Shown here piece by piece: positions 57,576-64,000 of a stretch of DNA of 64,000 nucleotides. The notes under the pieces were generated by a model. It was not told where the DNA came from and did no database searches. It saw only the letters and a program-made list of their open reading frames with translations. This stretch comes from Thiorhodovibrio frisius. Its GTDB lineage: Bacteria > Pseudomonadota > Gammaproteobacteria > Chromatiales > Chromatiaceae. The position numbers and the translations under genes are program-made. Location of the stretch: the NCBI RefSeq assembly GCF_033954835.1, contig NZ_CP121471.1, positions 5,016,501-5,080,500 on the forward strand, in the 5' to 3' direction. Each line of letters begins with the position of its first letter. Position 1 is the stretch's first letter.

Positions 57576-58766
57576 ATGACTGACAAGCTCGTCATCGAAG
57601 ACCTTTACAAAATTTTTGGCCCGGCTCCCGATGAAGCCATTGCGCTGCTCCATCAAGGGCTTGAGAAGGATGAGATTTTCAACCGCACCGGCACCACAGT
57701 CGGGGTGCAGCAGGCGAGCTTCAGCATCCGCGAGGGCGAGGTCTTCGTGGTCATGGGGCTGTCGGGCTCGGGTAAGTCCACCCTAGTGCGTATGATCAAT
57801 CGCCTGATCGAGCCGACCCGTGGTCGCATCCTGCTCGACGGCGTCGACATCACCGCGATGAGCAAGCAAGACCTCATCAATATGCGCCGTCACCAGATGA
57901 GCATGGTGTTTCAGTCTTTCGCGCTATTGCCGCACAAGACGGTAGCCGAGAATGCCGCCTTCGGTCTGGATGTCGCCGGCATCCCGGCGTCAGAGCAGCG
58001 CGAACAGGCGTTGAAAGCCCTGGCAACGGTGGGCCTTGAGCCCTATGCCGACAGCTATCCCGATGAGCTCTCCGGTGGCATGCGCCAGCGCGTTGGTCTA
58101 GCCAGGGCATTGGCTACCGAGGCACCCATCCTACTGATGGACGAGGCATTTTCTGCGCTGGACCCGCTGATTCGCACGGAGATGCAGGATGAACTGGTCA
58201 GCTTGCAGGACAAAAAGCCGCATACCATCGTGTTTATCTCCCATGACCTCGACGAAGCGATTCGCATCGGCGATCGCATCGCCATCATGGAGGGCGGCCG
58301 GGTGGTGCAGATCGGCACGCCGGAGGAAATCGTCACTCGTCCGGCCAACGACTATGTGCGCTCGTTCTTTTACGGTGTGGATGTCAGCAAGGTGTTCAGT
58401 GCCGGCGACATTGCTTCCAATCGGGCGCTGATCGTTTTCGAGCGCACCGGCGTCAATGTGCGCGCCGCACTGGCGCAGCTGCAAGACCACGGCCGCGCGC
58501 TGGGAGTGGTGACGGATCGCGAAAATCGTTATCGCGGCATGGTCAGCGTCAACACGCTTGCTGCCGCGGCGAAAGGCGACGGCACCCATTGGGATCAAGC
58601 CTTTATCCCGAATGTGGAGCCCGCACCGGCGGAGATGGATCTGTCCGAGGTGCTGTCTCGCGTCGCGACCACCGAGCACCCGATTCCCGTGGTCGATGAT
58701 CATGGCCAGTATCGCGGCATCATCGACAAAACCATTCTGCTGCAAACCCTCGATAAGACAACCTGA
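57576..58766 (+). CDS. proV: Glycine betaine/proline ABC transporter ATP-binding protein
   Basis: The ATPase of an osmoprotectant importer, 396 residues from ATG 57576 (MTDKLVIEDLYKIFGPAPDE). Walker A VVMGLSGSGKSTLVRMINRL, Q-loop MSMVFQSFALLPHKTVAENA, signature LSGGMRQRVGLARALA and Walker B ILLMDEAFSALDP are intact. The last 120 or so residues form a CBS pair (RALGVVTDRENRYRGMVSVN, HPIPVVDDHGQYRGIIDKTI), the osmosensing part in OpuA-type ATPases. The EIFNRTGTTVGVQQ segment near residue 32 is typical of ProV. It heads proV-proW-proX. Confidence 0.95.
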   Translation: MTDKLVIEDLYKIFGPAPDEAIALLHQGLEKDEIFNRTGTTVGVQQASFSIREGEVFVVMGLSGSGKSTLVRMINRLIEPTRGRILLDGVDITAMSKQDLINMRRHQMSMVFQSFALLPHKTVAENAAFGLDVAGIPASEQREQALKALATVGLEPYADSYPDELSGGMRQRVGLARALATEAPILLMDEAFSALDPLIRTEMQDELVSLQDKKPHTIVFISHDLDEAIRIGDRIAIMEGGRVVQIGTPEEIVTRPANDYVRSFFYGVDVSKVFSAGDIASNRALIVFERTGVNVRAALAQLQDHGRALGVVTDRENRYRGMVSVNTLAAAAKGDGTHWDQAFIPNVEPAPAEMDLSEVLSRVATTEHPIPVVDDHGQYRGIIDKTILLQTLDKTT

Positions 58767-58769
58767 TCC

Positions 58770-58844
58770 CCGAATCTGGGATACCGAAATCTGGCATAAC
58801 GAAAACTGGAATAGCTGAATCCGGGATGGCTGAATCTGGCATGA
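58770..58844 (+). repeat. Five 15-nt tandem repeats at the proV/proW junction
   Basis: Exact 15-nt period: CCGAATCTGGGATAC, CGAAATCTGGCATAA, CGAAAACTGGAATAG, CTGAATCCGGGATGG and CTGAATCTGGCATGA. The array starts 4 nt after the proV stop and runs through the proW ATG (58826), encoding its first residues MAESGM. The core GAATCTGG is conserved. Confidence 0.85.
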
Positions 58845-59767
58845 ATTTCGAAATACCGATTGGCGACTGGGTCGAGGCCGGCGTCGATTGGATTCAGGAC
58901 AATCTGACCCCGCTGCTTGATGCGATCGCCGATGGTCTGGATTTGATCATCGATGCCTTCGAGAACCTGCTGCTGGTCTTTCCACCGCTGTTGCTTGCGG
59001 CGTTGATCGTGCTGCTGGCGACCTGGCGCGTCGGCTGGCGCTTCGGGCTCTTTGCCGTCGGCGCCATGGTGCTGCTGTTTGGAATGGACATTTGGGACGA
59101 AACCGTCGTCACCCTCGCCCTGGTGATCGCCTCCAGTCTGGTGGCGCTGGCTATCGGTATTCCGATTGGCATTGCGATGGCGCGCAACGACAAGGTCGAG
59201 ATGATTGCCCGGCCGATTCTGGATTTGATGCAGACCATGCCGCCGTTCGTTTATCTGATTCCGGCGGCCATTTTCTTTGGTCTCGGCAAGGTGCCGGGCG
59301 CCATCGCGACCCTGATCTTTGCCATGCCACCGGCGGTGCGCCTGACCAATCTCGGTATTCGCCAAGTCAGTGTCGAGCATGTCGAAGCGGGCAAGGCCTT
59401 TGGCTGCACCAGCTCGCAGTTGCTGTTTAAGGTGCAATTGCCCTTGGCGATGCCCTCAATCATGGCCGGCATCAATCAGACCATCATGCTGGCACTGTCG
59501 ATGGTCGTCATCGCCTCCATGATCGGCGCCGGCGGGCTGGGCAATACGGTACTGACCGGCATTCAGCGGCTGAACGTCGGTCTGGGGTTCGAAGGCGGGC
59601 TTGGTGTGGTGCTGCTGGCCATTTTGCTCGACCGTATTACCCAGAGCTACGGCAGTATTCGCAGCCGCTCCGGCCCCGGGTTGGTGCAGCGGCTGCGCAA
59701 CTGGGCGGGGCGGCGCCCCGATACTCAAGCTGGCACCCAAGCAGGTACTGGAACTGCTGGCACCTAA
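58826..59767 (+). CDS. proW: Glycine betaine/proline ABC transporter permease
   Basis: The membrane subunit of the betaine importer, 313 residues from ATG 58826; ATG 58841 (MNFEIPIGDWVEAGVDWIQD) is an equally good start. About seven hydrophobic segments are visible, with the binding-protein-dependent permease EAA loop VEAGKAFGCTSSQLLFKVQL followed by PLAMPSIMAG. A periplasmic/N-terminal amphipathic region precedes the first helix, as in ProW. The C-terminus ends in TQAGTQAGTGTAGT from a 12-nt degenerate repeat. The start lies inside a 15-nt repeat array. Confidence 0.94.
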   Translation: MAESGMNFEIPIGDWVEAGVDWIQDNLTPLLDAIADGLDLIIDAFENLLLVFPPLLLAALIVLLATWRVGWRFGLFAVGAMVLLFGMDIWDETVVTLALVIASSLVALAIGIPIGIAMARNDKVEMIARPILDLMQTMPPFVYLIPAAIFFGLGKVPGAIATLIFAMPPAVRLTNLGIRQVSVEHVEAGKAFGCTSSQLLFKVQLPLAMPSIMAGINQTIMLALSMVVIASMIGAGGLGNTVLTGIQRLNVGLGFEGGLGVVLLAILLDRITQSYGSIRSRSGPGLVQRLRNWAGRRPDTQAGTQAGTGTAGT

Positions 59768-60003
59768 CGCTCATGGCCCTGGCCAACCCGAAGAATGAAT
59801 CCACGCGATTCACGGTAAGCAGTCGAATCCTGAGCGCGCGCCGTTCACGGCTGCCAACGGGCCGTCCCACTCGCTGATTTTTTAACCAAACACTTTTCCC
59901 ACCGGCGTCTCCATGATGGCAGGCGCCGCCTCTTGAGTCGGCCACGCGCAGCTTTTATCTCGCGCTGGCGGACCTTCGATCCCAAAACCGATAAGGAGTC
60001 CCT

Positions 60004-60867
60004 ATGATGAAAAACACTCTTAAAGTCGTGCTCGCGCTGGCGCTGACCGCTGGCCTGAGCGCTGGTGCCTTGGCGAAAGACACGATCAAAATTGGCTGGA
60101 CCGCCTGGTCCGATGCCGAGTTCGTCACCAAACTGGCGGCCAAAATTCTCGAAGACCGCATGGGCTACGATGTCGAGCTGATTCAGACCGACATCGCGCC
60201 CCAATACCAGGGAGTCGCCAATGGTGACATCGACGTGATGCTGATGTCCTGGCAGCCTGGCACCCATGCCGACTACGTGGAAAAGGTCTGCAATGACGTG
60301 GTGCCGCTCGGCATCCTCTACACCGAGGCCCAACTCGGCTGGGTGGTGCCCAACTACATTCCGGAGGATGAACTGAGCTCGATTGAAGATCTGAAAAAAA
60401 ACGAGGTCAAAGAAAAGCTCGACGGCACCATCACCGGCATCGACCCAGGTGCTGGCCTGACCCGCTTGTCCAAGCAGGCCATCGAAGACTATGACCTGGA
60501 CTACGAACTGCAGATCTCCTCAGGCGCCGCCATGACCGCCGCCCTGAAGCGCGCCGTGGATCGCAACGAGTGGATCGTGGTCACTGGCTGGAGCCCACAC
60601 TGGATGTTCGGCGCCTATGATCTGCGCTACCTCGAAGACCCCAAGGGCGTGCTCGGCAGTTACGAGCGGGTCATGGCAATGGCTCGCAAGGGTTTTTATC
60701 AGGACGAAATCGAAGCCGCGAGCTTCCTCTCGCGCATGCAAATTCCACTCGACGACCTACAGGCAAGCATGTACGATGCCCAAGAAAGCTCCTATGAAGA
60801 AGCCGTCGATAAGTACATTGAGAACAACGGCAAGCGCGTCGACTACTGGGTGACTGGCGAGATTTGA
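60004..60867 (+). CDS. proX: Glycine betaine-binding periplasmic protein
   Basis: The solute-binding protein of the betaine importer, 287 residues. Signal peptide MMKNTLKVVLALALTAGLSA, cleavage after GALA. The mature OpuAC-type domain has aromatic ligand residues in IGWTAWSDAEFVTKL, VMLMSWQPGTHADYV and VVTGWSPHWMFGAYDLRYL, which would form the Trp box for a quaternary amine. AAGGAG lies 5-8 nt before twin ATGs (60004 and 60007). A strong terminator follows. The gap of 236 nt after proW could hold a second promoter for higher proX expression. Confidence 0.95.
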   Translation: MMKNTLKVVLALALTAGLSAGALAKDTIKIGWTAWSDAEFVTKLAAKILEDRMGYDVELIQTDIAPQYQGVANGDIDVMLMSWQPGTHADYVEKVCNDVVPLGILYTEAQLGWVVPNYIPEDELSSIEDLKKNEVKEKLDGTITGIDPGAGLTRLSKQAIEDYDLDYELQISSGAAMTAALKRAVDRNEWIVVTGWSPHWMFGAYDLRYLEDPKGVLGSYERVMAMARKGFYQDEIEAASFLSRMQIPLDDLQASMYDAQESSYEEAVDKYIENNGKRVDYWVTGEI

Positions 60868-60893
60868 GCTGGCATCCATCTGTTGGCCCAAGA

Positions 60894-60931
60894 AACCGCG
60901 CTCATCCGTTGGGGTGAGCGCGGTTTTTTTG
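60894..60931 (+). terminator. Rho-independent terminator after proX
   Basis: AACCGCGCTCA (60894-60904) and TGAGCGCGGTT (60915-60925) form a perfect 11-bp stem with a 10-nt loop and a T-run to 60930. It lies 27 nt after the proX stop and ends the proVWX transcript. Confidence 0.92.
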
Positions 60932-61027
60932 TGCAGCTGAAGGATCAGAAGACACGCGTTTAAAAGAAAAAAAGACTCTAGAAGCTGTCCCCGTACCGTA
61001 TCAGCTTTCCATTATTGGTAGTCATCC

Positions 61028-62044
61028 ATGAGCAGCAATTTCGTACCGTCGATCAAGCGTCTGACCCCTTCTCCTGCGACCGAGGCGAGCATCAAACGGG
61101 GAAGGAAGCTGTTGGCAGAGAAGCGCTTTGATGAAGCACGCAAAGAGTTTGAGGCTCTCGTTCGGGATGACCAGGCAAATGCTTTCGTGCATTTTGCGCT
61201 TGGTCGCATAAAGTCCCGTGATCACCTACTAGATGAAGCACTTGAACACTTCAAGACCGCTATAGAACTAGACCCGACCCATGTGCAACCCTACCTGCGA
61301 AGTGGACGGATCTATTTTCAGCAGGGCGAACTCGAAAAAGCACGCGAAGCTTTCTTAAACGTTCTGCGGGTTAATGAGCGCTCCGCTATCGGACATGCCG
61401 CTCTAGGCTTCGTTTATCAGCGAAGCGATCAAGCCAACCAGGCGGTTGACGCCTGGTTTCGTGCGTTAAGCTTTAATCCACGAATGGTCGGGCTCCGCAA
61501 GCGTCTTGCTTTGATCTTGCAGAAGCTCGGGCGCCAGAGCGACGCCATGGCGCAGGCGAAAGCTGCTTTGCGCATTCGTCCAACGGATCCGGAAGCGCAC
61601 GCCATCAATGGCCGTCTGCATCTGCTCGCAAAGGAATTCGACCCGGCTCTGCGGGCATATCGAAAGGCAATAGACCTCGACCCCGACGCTAAGAAACTCG
61701 GCATTCGCCTCGGACTGGCGGAGGCTTGTATTTGTGCGGGACACTTGGACGAGGCCGAAACCGTGCTGAGTGCAGTGCCCGAGTCCGACCAATTTTCGGC
61801 TCTTCTTCACAAGCTCTGGGGAGATATTTATACAGAGAAAGGTCTCCACAAGGAAGCGATGGAGGAATACCGTGGCGCCGTGCTGACGAGCGGGCAAGAG
61901 GTCGAAATCGAAGGGCTCGATGATCTGGAATTTCTAGGAGACGAGGTGGATGAATCGCGCTGGGAAAATTTGGCGCGAACAGCCAAGAAAGCGGCATCGG
62001 AGGCACTCGAAGGTCGACGTGAGTCGAAAAGTGCCGAGAATTGA
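61028..62044 (+). CDS. Tetratricopeptide repeat protein
   Basis: A 338-residue soluble protein made largely of TPR units: ASIKRGRKLLAEKRFDEARK, AFVHFALGRIKSRDHLLDEA, VQPYLRSGRIYFQQGELEKA, AIGHAALGFVYQRSDQANQA and AHAINGRLHLLAKEFDPALR each show the W/L-G-Y-A-P-type spacing of 34 residues. The C-terminus is charged and acidic (EVEIEGLDDLEFLGDEVDES). There is no signal peptide. It probably scaffolds protein contacts; the partner is unknown. The DNA here looks less GC-rich than the rest of the window. It lies alone between two transcription units. Confidence 0.88.
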   Translation: MSSNFVPSIKRLTPSPATEASIKRGRKLLAEKRFDEARKEFEALVRDDQANAFVHFALGRIKSRDHLLDEALEHFKTAIELDPTHVQPYLRSGRIYFQQGELEKAREAFLNVLRVNERSAIGHAALGFVYQRSDQANQAVDAWFRALSFNPRMVGLRKRLALILQKLGRQSDAMAQAKAALRIRPTDPEAHAINGRLHLLAKEFDPALRAYRKAIDLDPDAKKLGIRLGLAEACICAGHLDEAETVLSAVPESDQFSALLHKLWGDIYTEKGLHKEAMEEYRGAVLTSGQEVEIEGLDDLEFLGDEVDESRWENLARTAKKAASEALEGRRESKSAEN

Positions 62045-62206
62045 CGCGCGCAGTCCAAGCTAGTTGAGCTGCGGTGGCAATTAATCTGCACGGCAAGATT
62101 CAATTAAGTTGATTTCTGTTCATCTTGGTCCCGGCTGATGCACTCGGTCCAATGGCCGAGGGAAAGCTGTTTTTTTAATATCGCCGGAGTCGTTGAGGGA
62201 TTAACC

Positions 62207-63841
62207 GTGAATCATTTCTTGCTGTCAGACATTAGGCGCCGCGATATCTTCGCAGTACTGCTCGTTTTGACTGTCCTGTCCAGCTTGAACGGATGCTGTG
62301 CGCTGGATCCGTTGCGTTGCGGTGGAGAGGGAGGCACTGGTCGCGATTCGGGCAATGAAATGGCTCCTATCGTGACGGCCGGTTCTGTTAGCGGCTATGG
62401 GCGCGACCCAGCCGGCTCGGTCAGCACGGTGCCGGATTTTTCAGACGAGCCGAATGCTTCTGGCAGAATGGTAAGCAATGGAGGAGCCGCGTCACTTGAA
62501 GGCCAGCAGTTTTATGGTCAAAACGCGCAGGCGCAATCCAATGTTGTCCGCAGCCATTATCCAGCGGGCCCCGCGTCCGATTCTGCCATCCGTGATGACA
62601 GATCGCGGTCGTCTATCAAATTTCCTAGCGCGGCCAACATGGCGCGAGCTGCGGAACTCTCGCGCGCGAGTGGAGGAGATGCGGTTGTCGTTGTTGCAGC
62701 GGACGGCCGGGTACTGTTCGAGAATTTTGGCCAAGCTGCGGGCATTGATCAGCCCCACAGGTTAGCAAGCGGCACCAAGACATTTTGGGGACTTTTGGCT
62801 GTCGCGGCAGCACAGGACGGGCTGATCGATCTTGACGAACGGGTTGCCGACACCATCCAAGAATGGCAATCCGACCCGCGGAAATCACGCATTACCGTAC
62901 GTCAATTGCTGCATTTCACCAGTGGATTGGATCCAGCGACAAAAGAGTTGCAAGGCAACCCCGAGTCCGGAGACAAGTTTGCGTTGGCATTACGCGTGCC
63001 AGCGGTCGCAGAACCGGGCACCACCTTTGCCTATGGGCCGAGTCATCTTTTTGTTTTCGGTGCTTGGCTGAAGCGCAAGCTTGCTGCGCAAGGTCGAGAT
63101 CCCGACCCCCTGGCCTACCTGCATTCGCGCCTGTTGGATCCGATTGGTCTCGAGGTTGGCCATTGGGTAAAAGATGCGGCAGGTAATCCAAGGATGCCAT
63201 CGGGCGCTCATCTCGCGCCAAGACAGTGGGTTAAGCTCGGTCAATTGATTGCAAATCGGGGGGTATGGCAAGGTCGCACATTGATCGAACCAGCTTATCT
63301 CGACCAGATGTTCCGCGGTAGCTCGGCCAATCCTGCTTACGGCCTGACGGTTTGGCTTAACCGGCCCTTCCCTTCGGGCGAAGGCCAATTAGCTGGTATG
63401 GCTTGGATTCAAAATCGTTTAGACAACGGTTACATATATCACGCTGGGCCATCGGACCTGATAATGGCCGCCGGACAGGGAGGGCAGCGACTCTTTGTGA
63501 TTCCATCGCGAAAATTGATCATTCTGCGAACCGGAAACTCAAAGGGAGCAAGTTGGTTGGATCACGACTTTTTGTCAATACTACTCGATGGTCAAGAGAG
63601 CACCGGATCCCCGCACACGCCTGGGGGGGAGAATAATACATCCTCGGCCCCGACTTCAGCATTCAGATCCTCGCGCGAGGATCTCAGGCGTGCCTGCAAC
63701 TCCGATGCCCAGCGTCTTTGTCCGCAGGCGATTGGAGATTGGGGAATGCTCAAAGAATGCTACCGTGCGAGGAGAAATGAGTTTTCCACCGGGTGCCGCG
63801 CCGCAGTAAAGGAAATGCGACTTAATCGGACTCAGAGTTAA
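62207..63841 (+). CDS. Serine-hydrolase lipoprotein (beta-lactamase fold) with Cys-rich tail
   Basis: From GTG 62207 (GAGGGA 6 nt upstream) the product has 544 residues. The N-terminus FAVLLVLTVLSSLNGCC ends in a lipobox-like NGC, so lipoprotein anchoring is likely. After a low-complexity linker comes a PF00144-type domain with SxxK Ser188-Lys191 (RLASGTKTFWG), a Tyr motif at 276 (YGPS in place of the usual YxN) and His-Ala-Gly near 412 (YHAGPSD) in place of KTG. The last 50 or so residues carry a Cys pattern (RRACNSDAQRLCP, ECYRARRNEFSTGCRAA) like the GLG1-type cysteine-rich repeat. Possibly an esterase or peptidase; substrate unknown. Confidence 0.82.
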   Translation: MNHFLLSDIRRRDIFAVLLVLTVLSSLNGCCALDPLRCGGEGGTGRDSGNEMAPIVTAGSVSGYGRDPAGSVSTVPDFSDEPNASGRMVSNGGAASLEGQQFYGQNAQAQSNVVRSHYPAGPASDSAIRDDRSRSSIKFPSAANMARAAELSRASGGDAVVVVAADGRVLFENFGQAAGIDQPHRLASGTKTFWGLLAVAAAQDGLIDLDERVADTIQEWQSDPRKSRITVRQLLHFTSGLDPATKELQGNPESGDKFALALRVPAVAEPGTTFAYGPSHLFVFGAWLKRKLAAQGRDPDPLAYLHSRLLDPIGLEVGHWVKDAAGNPRMPSGAHLAPRQWVKLGQLIANRGVWQGRTLIEPAYLDQMFRGSSANPAYGLTVWLNRPFPSGEGQLAGMAWIQNRLDNGYIYHAGPSDLIMAAGQGGQRLFVIPSRKLIILRTGNSKGASWLDHDFLSILLDGQESTGSPHTPGGENNTSSAPTSAFRSSREDLRRACNSDAQRLCPQAIGDWGMLKECYRARRNEFSTGCRAAVKEMRLNRTQS

Positions 63842-64000
63842 AATGGAATGTGAGAGGCCTTGAAGCTGGGCCTTTTCCAATTCCATATGATCGTCAAGAT
63901 GATTAGTGGCAGCAGTCTTACCATCCTCTAGTCTTTTCTAGTGTGATTGGCGAGGTCTGGGCTGTTCCTTTCCTTGTTAAGTTTGAAATCTGGATGATGT

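Overview
The window is a gene-dense bacterial chromosome segment, GC-rich by eye, with about 57 intact protein genes on both strands. No tRNA or rRNA gene, insertion sequence, phage gene or CRISPR array was seen. Three blocks have the gene order typical of gammaproteobacteria: rpsP-rimM-trmD-rplS; kdsC-lptC-lptA-lptB-rpoN-hpf-ptsN-(hprK)-rapZ; and mlaFEDCB-murA-hisG-hisD-hisC. The gene set (HprK with an incomplete regulatory PTS, a large CheA/MCP cluster, PilU-type ATPases, a DUF3482 GTPase with a DUF2868 membrane protein, a DsrE-family remnant) fits an environmental gammaproteobacterium. Chromatiales (purple sulfur bacteria and relatives) is a plausible inference, but no photosynthesis or sulfur-oxidation operon is present to confirm it.

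Layout. 1-12 kb: the 5' part of ppsA, a TrpB2-type tryptophan synthase beta chain, a decayed AbrB/PIN toxin-antitoxin pair, a macro-domain-like protein, a ChaA-type Ca2+/H+ antiporter, and gltB-gltD (glutamate synthase). Upstream of gltB lies a large 28-bp inverted repeat. 12.5-16.4 kb: rpsP-rimM-trmD-rplS, then sbcB. 16.4-25 kb: a leftward chemotaxis operon in the order cheY, STAS protein, cheA, MCP, cheW, cheR, cheD, cheB. 25.4-29.5 kb: a rightward zinc operon (znuA-like, znuC, znuB, zur, DUF3299 lipoprotein) behind a clear Zur-type palindrome. 29.6-39.3 kb: a leftward run for the regulatory PTS (ptsN-hprK-rapZ-EIIA(Man)-HPr-EI), hpf, rpoN and the LPS genes lptCAB and kdsC. 39.7-47.7 kb: the divergent mlaFEDCB-murA-hisGDC block. 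47.7-50.2 kb: two PilU-like ATPases. 50.5-54.1 kb: the GTPase/DUF2868 pair. 54.3-57.0 kb: a 914-residue protein with two predicted sensor modules and a CheW domain but no membrane segment, preceded by a perfect CRP-type palindrome. 57.6-60.9 kb: proVWX glycine betaine transporter ending in a strong terminator. 61-63.8 kb: a TPR protein and a serine-hydrolase lipoprotein with a Cys-rich tail, in DNA that looks less GC-rich.

How the genes work together. The che operon encodes a full adaptation set (CheR, CheB, CheD) with one MCP, no CheZ, and a STAS protein that suggests an output beyond a simple flagellar switch. Its CheA has a linker resembling the c-di-GMP-binding MshEN motif. The PTS genes form a phosphorelay without a sugar permease and include HPr kinase, next to rpoN and rapZ. 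The zinc operon encodes its own repressor, and the operator lies ahead of znuA.

The least explained feature is a set of degenerate 12-15-nt tandem arrays at gene junctions (around 12.98, 16.34, 32.97, 46.51 and 58.77 kb). Some extend into coding sequence and create the N-termini of HisC and ProW.
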